Assembly (NCBI GenBank): GCA_963579025.1
Contig: CAUZFZ010000082.1
Coordinates: forward strand, 1-44,366
DNA length: 44,366 bases
From: CAUZFZ01 sp963579025
Lineage (GTDB): Bacteria; Planctomycetota; Planctomycetia; Planctomycetales; Planctomycetaceae
Direction: 5' to 3'
Positions 8,605-17,644 of the stretch are shown one piece after another. The translations under genes were made by a program, and so were the position numbers. Under the pieces are notes generated by a model. It saw nothing but the letters and a program-made list of their open reading frames with translations, did not search any database and was not told the origin of the DNA. How positions within the stretch are numbered: position 1 is the stretch's first letter; each line of letters opens with the position of its first letter.

Positions 8605-10296
8605 ATGATTAACTCGCTGCGACCAGTGCTACTGACAGCACTCGCTCTGGTTCTTCTCACATCCGGACGTTCGGTCGCTCAGGACGACGTCACGTTTGCG
8701 CACCAGTTGCCGGATCGAGTCTCGGCCTGGCTGCATGTTGGTGACGCGAGCGTTCTGCGCGACCGCTTCGGTGAGTCGGCGTGGGGCCGACTCATGGCTG
8801 ATCCCGCAGTGGCGGACTTCAAAGCCGATGTCCTGAAAAAGCTGGCAATGGCCAATGCGGCTGTACCAGTCCCCGATCTTCTCGATGAAGTTTTGGGCGA
8901 ACTCAGCTTCGCGCTGATGAAGCCGCGGGATGGTAAGACGGATTTCGCTGCGAGCGTCGGGTTTTCACAACAGGCCGTCCTTGACCGCATTGTCGCATCG
9001 ATCGTCGAGCGAGCGACCACCGCCCAAAAAACAGTCAAAGATGTCACCCACGATTCAGTGGCGATCCGTGTGATCACCGACAAACCCGGTGACGCCCCGG
9101 ACATGGCTCAGCAGGCTTTCGCCGTGCGGGGACAGCGGCTGGTTGCGACAAATTCGTTGCCACTGCTGCGCGAGATCCTCAATCGCTGGGACGGAACACC
9201 GCCCGACTCATTTGCCACCAATGTGCAGGCCCGGCAGATCGCCGCCGCGACACGCGATGACAATCGGCCACCGGCAGTAGAATGGTATCTCGACCCTGTT
9301 GGTTTTTTGCAGGGAGTCCTTGGTGGGGACAAGCCATCGCCGCTGGCGAGTCGACTCGAATCTCTGGAGGTCAACCGGTTTCAGGGTGTGGGCGGATCAA
9401 TCGACTTCGCAACGGGGACCTTCGACTCAATCAGTCGCACAGTCGGCGTGGTGAAAACTCCCGTAACTGGGGTCTTGGGTCTGCTCAGTTTCCCCGTGGA
9501 CTCGGTGACTGTCCCGGCCTGGGTGCCAGACAGTATCTCGGGTTGCCTGGTACTGAACTGGGACGCCGACGGCGGCTGGCTGTCGTTGCGCGGTCTGGCG
9601 AACGAGTTGATGGGCGCTGGCAAGTTCGACTCGGCCATCGCCACCCTGGCCAACGATTCCAGCGGACCGATGATTCACCTGGGCACAGATGTGTTCGGTC
9701 AACTGACCGGTCGACTCTTCGTTCTGCAAAGCCCGCCTGATCCAGAGAGTCAGGCACTGGAGGGAGCGACTCTTCTGGCGGCCACCGTCAAAGACGCCTC
9801 AGCCGCCCAGGCGATATTCGATCGACTGGCGAACCTGGAGAGCGAGAAACTGACGAAAAAGACCGTCGTTGGTTCCACGCTGGTGTCGTACACCAGCCGT
9901 GCTACGAAAGTCATGCATCTGGCCTTGAATGGTGATCATCTGCTTGTGTCCGAGAGCGAATCACTGGTTGAGCAGATCCTGTCCGCGGATCCCGCGGCGC
10001 CTAAGTTGAATGGTTCGGAAGACTATCGCCGCCTTTCCGCTCACTTGCCTGCTCGCAGTTCAATTCAGGGAATACAGCGCAACTCGGAGCAGTTACGTGC
10101 CATGTACACGCTGCTGAAAGCTGGCGGCGCGACCGGCGACACCGCGCCGGATCTTGCACTGCTGCCCGCGTTCCAGGCGATCCAGCATTATTTCCTGCCA
10201 ACGGCAACGTATGCGACGTCCACGACACTGGCACCAAACGTGTCCGGGTTTCAATATGTGAGCTTCACGCTGGCTCCTCAGATTGAGGCCGAATGA
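8605..10296 (+). CDS. Secreted protein of unknown function
   Basis: A 563-residue protein with a signal peptide (about residues 1-27, ending near SVAQ). I do not recognise a named catalytic motif. The mature part alternates alpha/beta-type segments, with phrases such as FALMKPRDGK, FAVRGQRLVATNSLPLLREILNRW and HLALNGDHLLVSESESLVEQIL that look like two related halves. This resembles the layout of large secreted planctomycete proteins sometimes assigned to DUF3352, but I cannot confirm that. The ATG at 8605 directly precedes the signal peptide; a TTG at 8581 in frame is less likely. Its stop codon overlaps the start of the kinase gene by 4 bp (ATGA), so the two are very likely translationally coupled and may work together, for example as extracellular sensor or substrate and membrane kinase. 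Confidence 0.78.
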   Translation: MINSLRPVLLTALALVLLTSGRSVAQDDVTFAHQLPDRVSAWLHVGDASVLRDRFGESAWGRLMADPAVADFKADVLKKLAMANAAVPVPDLLDEVLGELSFALMKPRDGKTDFAASVGFSQQAVLDRIVASIVERATTAQKTVKDVTHDSVAIRVITDKPGDAPDMAQQAFAVRGQRLVATNSLPLLREILNRWDGTPPDSFATNVQARQIAAATRDDNRPPAVEWYLDPVGFLQGVLGGDKPSPLASRLESLEVNRFQGVGGSIDFATGTFDSISRTVGVVKTPVTGVLGLLSFPVDSVTVPAWVPDSISGCLVLNWDADGGWLSLRGLANELMGAGKFDSAIATLANDSSGPMIHLGTDVFGQLTGRLFVLQSPPDPESQALEGATLLAATVKDASAAQAIFDRLANLESEKLTKKTVVGSTLVSYTSRATKVMHLALNGDHLLVSESESLVEQILSADPAAPKLNGSEDYRRLSAHLPARSSIQGIQRNSEQLRAMYTLLKAGGATGDTAPDLALLPAFQAIQHYFLPTATYATSTTLAPNVSGFQYVSFTLAPQIEAE

Positions 10297-12074
10297 CGTT
10301 GAGTGCTCATCGCCCGGACGATCCAGACAGCCTGCTGGCCGACCTGCTGGACCGCTATGTGTCGGCGCTGCATCTGGGTGATGCCGCCAGTTGCGATGCC
10401 CTGCTGGAAGCCCATCCGGAACTGGCCGAGTTCGCCGAGCCGGTGACCGCGCTCGATGCGATGTCTCCGGACCGCGAGTTCGGGTCATTGCTACTTGAAG
10501 CGCTCGCGACGGCAGGTCCGTCCAATGATGTCGATCCACTCGGTGTTACGCAGGTTGAGAGCCGGGGCCGGACACGAGTCGAGCGCATCGATGACCAACC
10601 CGTCACGCGTGTTTTTGGCAATTACGAACTGCTGGCCGAGATCGGTCGCGGCGGCATGGGAGTTGTCTTCCGGGCGCGGCAGACGGACCTTGATCGCATT
10701 GTCGCGGTCAAGATGATCCTCGTGAACCGCCTGGCCGACGAGGATGACATTCGTCGGTTCTATCAGGAAGCTCAGGCCGCCGGTCGACTGCGTCATCAGA
10801 ACATCGTCGGAATCCACGAAGTCGGCGAAGTGAACGGACAGCACTTTTTCTCGATGGACTGTGTCGAGGGGCCCAGTCTGGCCGAACTGCTGGCCGCTGG
10901 CCCGGCCCGCGAAGAGCCGAGGCACTCGTCGAGTGTGTCATCGCGGTCGCATCTGGATGTCAGCCGCGAACCGGAACCGAGCGAGCTGAATGGTGATGCA
11001 CCTCTCACTTTCGATGAGGCCGCTCGTGTTATTCGCGACGTGGCCCGGGCAGCCGCGCATCTGCACTCGGAAGGCATCGTGCATCGCGACATCAAGCCAT
11101 CGAACATCCTGATCGATGACGGGATTCCGCGGGTTACAGATTTCGGCCTTGCTCGCGTCACCTCATCTGACGGTATGCGCACGGATTCCGGAGCCATTGT
11201 CGGCACACCGAATTACATGTCTCCGGAACAGGCCGCCGGAAAAGCCGGTGAGGTCAGCCCGGCCAGCGACATCTACAGCATCGGCGTCATTCTGTACGAA
11301 GCACTCACGGGGAAGCTCCCGCATCGCGGATCCAACGCCCTGGAGACGCTGCTGCTGGTGACCGAAGCCGATCCGGAACTTCCCGGGCGAATCAACCCGG
11401 ATATCCCGCGTGAAATCGAAGCCATCTGTCTGAAGAGCCTCGAGAAGAATCCGGAGCAGCGGTACTCATCCGCCGGAGAGATGGCCGACGACCTCGACCG
11501 GTTCCTGCGGGGCGAGCCAGTCAACGCGGGCACTCAGGGTCTGACACACCGACTGCGGCGCTGGCTGCGTCGAGAACCCGCTCTGGCGTCGCGCTGGGCC
11601 GCGCTGATCGTCGGCACGGGTATTCTGGAATCCGCGTTTCTGAATGGTGACGTCGAGTCTGCTACGCGAGACGGATTCCTGCGACTGCTTGGGTTCTGGG
11701 CGCTGGCTGCGTTTATCTTCCAGCGTCTGCAGCGCAGTGACGCGCTGGCCAACGTGTCCCGCTACTGCTGGCTGGCATCCGACGCTCTCTTCCTGACGCG
11801 GATGCTGGTGCTGGCCGGGCCGCCGGTAGGTCCGCTGGTTGTGGTCTATCCGATGCTGATTGCGGCATCCGGTCTGTTTTTCCAGGAGAGTCTCGTGCTG
11901 TTCATGACGAGCGTCTCGCTGGTCTCGTACGCCGCGTTCCTGTGGATGTGTCCGGACGAAGCTGTCCGCGCACATTATCCCATGATCTTCGCCGCCATCC
12001 TCATCGTGATCGGCGTTGTCATCTCACACCAGGTGCGCCGCCTGAGAACGCTCAGCCGCCACTTTGATCGCTGA
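10293..12074 (+). CDS. PknB-type Ser/Thr protein kinase with polytopic membrane C-terminus
   Basis: A 593-residue kinase. The first 105 residues or so form an acidic helical region. The kinase domain runs from about residue 110 to 410: Gly-rich loop GRGGMGVVFRARQ (118-130), catalytic Lys140 in VAVKMI, HRDIKPSN at 264-271, DFG at 283-285, then GTPNYMSPEQA. All catalytic residues are present. An insert of about 35 residues rich in Ser, Arg and Glu lies before the catalytic loop. The region after residue 430 contains five or six hydrophobic segments up to the C-terminus, so the protein is an integral membrane kinase rather than the usual single-pass form. It overlaps the secreted-protein gene by 4 bp at its start and the convergent PQQ gene by 23 bp at its end. 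Confidence 0.93.
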   Translation: MTLSAHRPDDPDSLLADLLDRYVSALHLGDAASCDALLEAHPELAEFAEPVTALDAMSPDREFGSLLLEALATAGPSNDVDPLGVTQVESRGRTRVERIDDQPVTRVFGNYELLAEIGRGGMGVVFRARQTDLDRIVAVKMILVNRLADEDDIRRFYQEAQAAGRLRHQNIVGIHEVGEVNGQHFFSMDCVEGPSLAELLAAGPAREEPRHSSSVSSRSHLDVSREPEPSELNGDAPLTFDEAARVIRDVARAAAHLHSEGIVHRDIKPSNILIDDGIPRVTDFGLARVTSSDGMRTDSGAIVGTPNYMSPEQAAGKAGEVSPASDIYSIGVILYEALTGKLPHRGSNALETLLLVTEADPELPGRINPDIPREIEAICLKSLEKNPEQRYSSAGEMADDLDRFLRGEPVNAGTQGLTHRLRRWLRREPALASRWAALIVGTGILESAFLNGDVESATRDGFLRLLGFWALAAFIFQRLQRSDALANVSRYCWLASDALFLTRMLVLAGPPVGPLVVVYPMLIAASGLFFQESLVLFMTSVSLVSYAAFLWMCPDEAVRAHYPMIFAAILIVIGVVISHQVRRLRTLSRHFDR

Positions 12075-13320
12075 GGTCCATGCACTTCAGCGTTGCTTTA
12101 TCGCGTACGAACAGCGACCCGTTGCTGAACGCCGGAATGGCACGAGTGGTGCTGTTGAACAACCGCGTGCGCGCCAGCTCGACGTACTTCTTTGTGTTCG
12201 CTTCGGCGAGGACCAGTTCGCCGTCGGTCGTCAGGATGACCAGTTTGTCGTCGGCCAGCAGCAATGTCGCGTAACCGAAATCCTCTTTAGTCCATGCGAT
12301 CTGTTTCGTCTTCGGATTAAAGCACCGCAGCGCCGCGAATCCCTGGTCCTGCCGGCCGTGAATCCCGAACAGCAATTCGCCGTGTCGCACGCAGGTCGTG
12401 TACTGACTCGACATGACCTCGTCATCAGACCAGACCTCGATCGCCCCCGACGCTCCGGCTTTGGCCAGCACGGCACCGAATCCGTAACTCGCCGACAGGA
12501 AGACAGTGTCGCCCAGTACGACAGGACACGCTCCGGTGGCGGCCGGTCCAAGTCGTCCGAACGGAAATCGAAACAAGACTCGTCCGTCAGCCGGGTCAAC
12601 CGAGACGACATTCAGACGCGTCGCAAAGATGACATGACGTTGTTTGCCAATCGTCGCAGCGACGGGAGATGAGTAACTGGCCCGCTCGTCTGTCGCCTTC
12701 CACAACGTTTTCCCCGTCGTGGCATCGAACGCGACGATTCCCGCTTCCTTCGTCGAACCGCCAATGTTGATCAGTAGACGGTTGCCTTCGAGAATCGGCG
12801 AACTTCCGAAACCGAAATACCCCTCCGGCGGTTCGCCGCGACTCGGTCGTTTACTGCTGTAATCCTCGTAGGCGTCCCGCTGCCAGAGCACTTTGCCGTC
12901 GGACATGTCGAGACAGTAAATGGCCGCCTGGGCTCCATACAGATACACGCGTCCGTCGCGAATCAACGGAGTCGCGCGTGGGCCGGAGTCGCTTGTGAAG
13001 GACGGTACGTACGCGGCCGGGAACGACCGCGACCAGATGGTCTGGCCAGTCTTCGCGTTGATCGCCTCGGCGATTTCCTCTTGCCCCTTCCGGTGAAACA
13101 AAACCGCTTTCCCGCCAGCGACAGAAATTGCCGAAAAACCGCTGCCCACCGGTCGTTCCCACACGGTGGGTGGCCCGTTCGTGGGCCATTGATCTGCCAG
13201 GCTCTCATCCCGCGCGATTCCGTTCCGATCTGGTCCCAGAATCTGTGGCCAGTCGCCGGCTGAGACGACGTTCACACTTAGTGCCAGCAGAACCGCCAAC
13301 AAACTTCCGATAAATCGCAT
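12052..13320 (-). CDS. Secreted PQQ-like beta-propeller repeat protein
   Basis: A 422-residue secreted protein. The signal peptide spans about residues 1-21. It is followed directly by the DWPQILGPDRNGIA phrase that opens this planctomycete propeller family, and then by repeated blades of PQQ type (GKTIWSRSFP, GKVLWQRDAYEDY, GKTLWKATDE, GRVLFRFPFG, KQIAWTKEDFGYATLLLADDKLVILT). These proteins are related to pyrroloquinoline-quinone dehydrogenase and BamB folds, but PQQ binding is not implied. Start ATG at 13320 has a perfect AGGAGG site (13326-13331) 5 nt upstream. Its last codons overlap the 3' end of the convergent kinase gene. The function is unknown. Confidence 0.92.
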   Translation of the reverse strand: MRFIGSLLAVLLALSVNVVSAGDWPQILGPDRNGIARDESLADQWPTNGPPTVWERPVGSGFSAISVAGGKAVLFHRKGQEEIAEAINAKTGQTIWSRSFPAAYVPSFTSDSGPRATPLIRDGRVYLYGAQAAIYCLDMSDGKVLWQRDAYEDYSSKRPSRGEPPEGYFGFGSSPILEGNRLLINIGGSTKEAGIVAFDATTGKTLWKATDERASYSSPVAATIGKQRHVIFATRLNVVSVDPADGRVLFRFPFGRLGPAATGACPVVLGDTVFLSASYGFGAVLAKAGASGAIEVWSDDEVMSSQYTTCVRHGELLFGIHGRQDQGFAALRCFNPKTKQIAWTKEDFGYATLLLADDKLVILTTDGELVLAEANTKKYVELARTRLFNSTTRAIPAFSNGSLFVRDKATLKCMDLSDQSGG

Positions 13321-13325
13321 GGTCG

Positions 13326-13331
13326 CCTCCT
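13326..13331 (-). promoter_or_regulatory. Strong ribosome binding site (AGGAGG) of the PQQ-propeller gene
   Basis: A full anti-16S complement lies 5 nt before the ATG at 13320. It fixes that start and marks this as one of the best translated genes in the window. Confidence 0.85.
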
Positions 13332-13699
13332 GATATTGCGGGAAGGGGGGAGTCTACATTGCGATCGTTCGTCTGCCAGTTCCTGACGCAAATCTGCCGT
13401 GCTTGCACGCTGGCTCAGGCCGCCCGCCACTGGATAAGCGGGAGTTCAAATCCGTAATCGCCTTTGCGACCTGCGTGGTGCGCCGTTCCGGAATGATTTC
13501 CCGTTGTCCGTCTGGTAGAGTGGCCCCGTCTTGATTTCAGGACGGTAACCCGCAATTCACAGATTGTTCAGAATTGCAAGTCGCACGATCCAGTGTGACA
13601 TGTGTGTTTACGTCATAATGAGAACGTACTGGTACGGACTACTCTGTTCCGGGCGTGAGCAGTAACCTCGTTGACCGCACTCGATTCAGATTCTTCGGT
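13332..13699. other. Intergenic region between divergent genes
   Basis: About 370 bp separate the minus-strand PQQ gene and the plus-strand zinc-ribbon gene, so promoters for both should lie here. I see no tRNA, convincing hairpin or repeat. A TTTACG followed by ATAATG near 13600-13620 is AT-rich and could be part of a promoter, but the spacing is poor and I do not call it. Confidence 0.5.
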
Positions 13700-15562
13700 A
13701 TGAGCGTTTCCATAGTTTCGTGCCCATCGTGCAAGTCGCTGATTCTGAGCGATACGATTCAGTGCCCGACCTGTCAGCACGTCATGAAGCCCGAAAAAGC
13801 GGCTGTCGTTGTGCAGGAACTGCCTGCGGTGGAACGGGCTGCGAGTGATCTGATCCCCTGCCCCGATTGCGGCGAGGAGGTGCGCAGTGGGCTCGTGCGG
13901 TGCTGGCGCTGTGGTGGTTTTCTCCGCGGCGAAATTGCCGAGTCATACGAGAAGATGCTCGATGCGCCGCAGCAGGTGACCTATAGCCAGGTCGATGACG
14001 ACGATCCTCCCCCGTCTGCAGGCGACGACGAGACCGAGATTGCGAGTACTGATGACTTCATTCTCGGTGACGGTCTGGATTTTCTGACACCCGAACAGGT
14101 TGCGCGCCAGCAGGAAGTGCTTGAGCAGGATTTGCAGCCAGCGGCAGTCGAGGAACCATCACAGCAGGACCTCGACCAGGCTGTCGCCGAGGCCACTGCC
14201 CGAGCTGAGGCCGCTCGAGCGAAGGACGCGGTCGACACCGAGACCCAATCAGCTCCGGAAGAGACAAATTCAGAGGGAACATATGGCCTGCCGGTCCCGG
14301 CAGAGTCCGAAGCGGCAGAGACAGCCGTTGTGGGCTCTCCTGACAGTGGCCTCGCGGCGAAAAAACGTAAGTCAAAAAAACGTGCCGAACCGGAAGCCGA
14401 CGCGGAAGCGGATGAACCGGCGCCGGTCTCAACCGGTGATCCGCTCCTGGACATTGCTATCCAGGAAGAACAGGAGTCAAAGAGGCGGATCCGAAAAGCC
14501 AAGCGTGAAAAGGGAAAAGCCCGTCGTCTCGCTGGTGCGATGGCCGGCTACGTTGCCGTGTTTTGTCCAAACGGACATCGAATTCACGTCGGCGAGAAGT
14601 ATCGCGGACTGACCGGCCGGTGCCCCAAGTGCAAATCGATGTTTCTGGTGCCGATTCTGGACTGGGAAGCCGAACGCAAGGCAAAGCAGGAGGCGGCCGA
14701 AGCGACTAAGAAAGTCAGTCGTTACGACAACTGGTCTCTCGATTTGCACCTGCACAAGCTTGATCCGGCAAAACTCAAGCTTAAGCCCGGCAGTCTCGCC
14801 AGCGCCTTTCACGAGGTCGATGTCTGCTTCACGGACGAGGGCGTCCTGATGGTCGTCCACGGGAAGCAGAACGCCGGCCTGTTCGCGGGCGAGAAGAACA
14901 AGAAGAAGAGGGATGAATTGCGGGGCGAAGTCCAGGAATACCTGCGGCTCGACAAAGAACTGCTCGACCTGCCTGCGGCCGGATATCGATTTTACAGTCC
15001 TGAAGATGTTCGAAAGTCGCAGGTCGTTCAGCCGGCAGTTTATGCGCACGAATCAATGTTTGCGGGTGTACCGGTCTTCGGAGACGGCCGCATCGCAGCG
15101 CGGCTACCGGTCACTGCGGCCGATCAGGACTCGCAGGACATCATGTTTCTTGTGTTTCACCTGAGCGACTTTCGTACGTTTTCCAGTCTGGTCGCAGAGA
15201 AATTTGAGTTTGCCAGCTTCGGACAGGCAGAGGGTGTCCCGCTGAGTGACGACTTCAGTAGTCACAAATGTCACTACAGTGATCGCGCGCTCAAATCGAT
15301 CGAAGTGTCCGAGTTTCATCAAGCCGATTCGGCAATGGAACTCGAGCTGATTGGGCGGAAGTGCCAGGCCTGCGGGCTGGTTGTGAGCGAAGAGTCTCGC
15401 AAGAAAGAGAAACTGGGCGGAGCGGCCGGCAAGGGGATCGCGAAAGCCAAGTGCCCCAAATGCGAACAGAAGTTCGGCGATCTTTCGCTGTTCGGTTTGA
15501 ATACCGAGGACGAGGAACTCGACACAAGCATGTCGGAAACTGGCGGCGTCCCCTCGAAGTAA
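13700..15562 (+). CDS. Multi-zinc-ribbon protein of unknown function
   Basis: A 620-residue protein without signal peptide or membrane segment. Two zinc ribbons sit at the N-terminus: Cys8/Cys11 with Cys22/Cys25, and Cys54/Cys57 with Cys68/Cys71. An acidic, Ala/Glu-rich low-complexity linker follows (about residues 85-260), then a Lys/Arg-rich patch (KKRKSKKRAEPEAD, later KRRIRKAKREKGKARR). Next comes a third ribbon-like unit (CPNGHRIHVGEKYRGLTGRCPKCK), a folded domain of about 250 residues, and a C-terminal ribbon with CQACG and CPKCEQKF. This is a recurring planctomycete design; the function is unknown. The ATG at 13700 is preferred; a GTG at 13655 would add 15 residues that do not resemble a conserved extension. 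The metal-binding cysteines are directly visible, while any nucleic-acid or protein-interaction role is inference. Confidence 0.82.
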   Translation: MSVSIVSCPSCKSLILSDTIQCPTCQHVMKPEKAAVVVQELPAVERAASDLIPCPDCGEEVRSGLVRCWRCGGFLRGEIAESYEKMLDAPQQVTYSQVDDDDPPPSAGDDETEIASTDDFILGDGLDFLTPEQVARQQEVLEQDLQPAAVEEPSQQDLDQAVAEATARAEAARAKDAVDTETQSAPEETNSEGTYGLPVPAESEAAETAVVGSPDSGLAAKKRKSKKRAEPEADAEADEPAPVSTGDPLLDIAIQEEQESKRRIRKAKREKGKARRLAGAMAGYVAVFCPNGHRIHVGEKYRGLTGRCPKCKSMFLVPILDWEAERKAKQEAAEATKKVSRYDNWSLDLHLHKLDPAKLKLKPGSLASAFHEVDVCFTDEGVLMVVHGKQNAGLFAGEKNKKKRDELRGEVQEYLRLDKELLDLPAAGYRFYSPEDVRKSQVVQPAVYAHESMFAGVPVFGDGRIAARLPVTAADQDSQDIMFLVFHLSDFRTFSSLVAEKFEFASFGQAEGVPLSDDFSSHKCHYSDRALKSIEVSEFHQADSAMELELIGRKCQACGLVVSEESRKKEKLGGAAGKGIAKAKCPKCEQKFGDLSLFGLNTEDEELDTSMSETGGVPSK

Positions 15563-15576
15563 ATCGTGCATCCAGG

Positions 15577-17028
15577 CTAGAAGTAAAAGCCAGCTCGGAC
15601 CAGGGCACGCGACCCCGGCGTGTAGTTGCCGATGGTCGAGTTGTATTCGAGATCGCGGCCGACGGCGAAACCCGCTTCAACGAACCACGAAATTCCGGAT
15701 GCCAGGTGGCTTGTTTCGTAGCCGACGGCAATTCGCCAGTGCGAATAGGAGAGGTCGTCGAAAGCTCCACTGGTACGCTGCGTCCGCCAGGTGCGTCCAA
15801 AGTAGCCACCGCTAAGGTACAGCCAGCGTTCGCGTTCACCTTCCTTGTAAACCTTCGTGGCGATGCGACCCTCGGGGTAAATCAGTTCGAGTCGGTTGTT
15901 GTCGTTCGGGGACCAAATGAGCCCGGCCACGGGCAGAATACGCTGTGATTCGACGTTGACGAATGCGGTCCCCAGCACGAACTGCAGGTCTTCCCGTTTC
16001 TCGTAAGTGACCAGTCCGACTCCGCTGAGTCGAAATTCTTCGCTGATATCGTCGCCTTCAAAGTCGGAATACAGACCGCCGGTCGTCGCGATTCGCATCC
16101 GCCAGCAATCGTTGAAGCGATGCATCCACGCGACTTCAACTTCCAGATCTTTGACCTCCGAAGCAACGTCCGTGCGGGTCGGACTGTCAAAACTGTAAAA
16201 GGTCGCGCCAGGACGAACGGTGACGCCCTTAATCTTGGCCAGGCCGAATGTCACGCTGCCCGAGGCGGCGAACATGCCGAGGGAATCGCCGCTGCCGGCC
16301 ACCCAGAAGGCATCGGCTCGAAAGTGCGCCAGACGCAGCCAGCTCCGGTCTTCCGGCGGAGTGTCGGCAGGCACACCATGGATATCACTGTGAGTCGCAC
16401 GCCCGGCGTATTCTTCAATCAGGTCGATCCAGTCCAGTTCCCCGTCCCCGTTGCCTGCCTGGAAGAGCGGTGGATCCAGTTGAGGCAAGGGAATCGCCGG
16501 GTCGCCCTCCATGATGGTGGGAAACAGAATCGCCGATTCACCCGGTGCGAGAAGATCAATCTGGCCATTAAACAACGCGGGGCTGCCGGATGAATTGGGC
16601 AGGATCGGAACCGGACGAATGGGCGGAAGAATGGACGCGTCCGGCTGGGTAAACGCAGGGCTCGGTGGTCTGGGAAAAGGAACCGTTGCCGGTGATGCCG
16701 AGAACTGTGGTTCTGGTTGCCGTGGCAGCCGTACTGGTGGCGGATGCGGTGCATCCACGACCGCACTGCCGGACGCGTTCCGATCAGCCAGCGACGTCAG
16801 GCGTAAAGGTAGTCCAGTCAACGGGTCAATCGGCTCACCAAAGCTGACGACCGGCCCTGGAAGTTGCGTGGGTGGGCTTCCAGCCCCGTAGCCGTTCGGA
16901 TTATCGACCGGCGACGGCCAGGGCGCGGCGACTCCGTAACCGCCCGACGTGCCCTGAGCGAAAAGCGGCTCAGACACAGCGAGCAGTGTCACGAGGACAC
17001 TCACTGCTGGGAGGAGGAGAGGCTTCAC
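15577..17028 (-). CDS. Outer-membrane beta-barrel protein (DUF6268-like)
   Basis: A 483-residue secreted protein starting with GTG at 17028, which directly begins a signal peptide (KPLLLPAVSVLVTLLAVSEP, cleavage near FAQG). A Pro/Gly-rich spacer covers about residues 27-190. The C-terminal half alternates aromatic beta-strands and ends in LVRAGFYF, a terminal aromatic signature of outer-membrane barrels recognised by the BAM machinery. The layout resembles DUF6268-type planctomycete barrels, with moderate certainty. The open frame continues to 17346, but that part runs into a repeat element and is not plausible coding sequence. No good ribosome binding site precedes the GTG, so the exact start is uncertain. 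It ends 14 bp from the convergent zinc-ribbon gene. Confidence 0.82.
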   Translation of the reverse strand: MKPLLLPAVSVLVTLLAVSEPLFAQGTSGGYGVAAPWPSPVDNPNGYGAGSPPTQLPGPVVSFGEPIDPLTGLPLRLTSLADRNASGSAVVDAPHPPPVRLPRQPEPQFSASPATVPFPRPPSPAFTQPDASILPPIRPVPILPNSSGSPALFNGQIDLLAPGESAILFPTIMEGDPAIPLPQLDPPLFQAGNGDGELDWIDLIEEYAGRATHSDIHGVPADTPPEDRSWLRLAHFRADAFWVAGSGDSLGMFAASGSVTFGLAKIKGVTVRPGATFYSFDSPTRTDVASEVKDLEVEVAWMHRFNDCWRMRIATTGGLYSDFEGDDISEEFRLSGVGLVTYEKREDLQFVLGTAFVNVESQRILPVAGLIWSPNDNNRLELIYPEGRIATKVYKEGERERWLYLSGGYFGRTWRTQRTSGAFDDLSYSHWRIAVGYETSHLASGISWFVEAGFAVGRDLEYNSTIGNYTPGSRALVRAGFYF

Positions 17029-17147
17029 AAAGGCCAGAGATTGGGGTGGGTCAGGAATTGACCGGAGAGGGGCAGGGGCAGCGTGGAGGGGGCGGTGAGA
17101 TATCAGCTTGCTCAAGACCCGGTCAAGGTCAGTTGAATCGCTGTTCA

Positions 17148-17174
17148 GAGTGCGGGTGCGGGACGGGGTTTGCG
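17148..17174 (-). repeat. Short dispersed repeat, copy A (GCAAACCCCGTCCCGCACCC)
   Basis: On the minus strand it reads GCAAACCCCGTCCCGCACCC, then GCACTC. Two further copies lie at 18013-18041 and 20040-20062 on the plus strand, the latter two bracketing the Fic gene. It is not part of any recognisable gene. Confidence 0.65.
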
Positions 17175-17324
17175 CGGCTGGTGTGTGGTTGTAAGAAGTC
17201 AGGATGAGGTATCGAGGGGGTTGTTCTGACAGGGATGTCAGAGATGTCGTGGACGAAGAAAGACTTTTCTGCTCCGGCAGGTGACGTATCTGGGGACGAT
17301 GCTCTCGTCGTTTCCACAGGCCGA

Positions 17325-17616
17325 GGCGGCGGTTTTGAAGTTGCACACTTCAGTCCCGAAGGGACGCGGGCGAGTAGCCCGGGGTTTCAACCCCGGGGAA
17401 AATACGGTTGATTCTCAGTACAGCCCCGGAGGGCAACGCCGTTAAGGATTCTCGTTCCAGGGCAGAGCCCGGGAACGAGGCTCTGAAAATCCTTAACGGC
17501 GTTGCCCTCCGGGGCTCTGTCGACTTGATTGCCCCTTTTTCCCGAGGTTGAAACCCCGGGCTATCTGCCTTTGCCCCTCCGGGGCATCAAAACTGTGCAA
17601 CTTCAAAAGGCGGCGG
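17325..17616. mobile_element. MITE-like palindromic element with 15 bp terminal inverted repeats and 8 bp flanking duplication
   Basis: The 276 bp element (17333-17608) has perfect terminal inverted repeats, TTTTGAAGTTGCACA (17333-17347) and its exact complement (17594-17608). It is flanked immediately by GGCGGCGG on both sides (17325-17332 and 17609-17616), as expected for an 8 bp target-site duplication. Inside are two CCCGGGGTTTCAACCCCGGG-type palindromes (the second imperfect) and a perfect 29 bp inverted pair (17422-17450 with 17488-17516) around a further hairpin with CTCGTTCC/GGAACGAG arms. It encodes no protein. A related copy begins at 44157. This is a non-autonomous element mobilised in trans or a REP-like hairpin cluster; the duplication favours transposition. 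Confidence 0.8.
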
Positions 17617-17644
17617 TCGGGTCTCTGCCGGGCCTGCCGATCGG

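Noticed and set aside
13425..13440. Possible DnaA box (TTATCCAG on the minus strand)
   Set aside because: A single partial match without a cluster or AT-rich region; no origin can be claimed.
17029..17346. N-terminal extension of the barrel protein gene
   Set aside because: The extension is Ser/Thr/Pro/Arg-rich without start signals, precedes the signal peptide, and enters the MITE terminal repeat.
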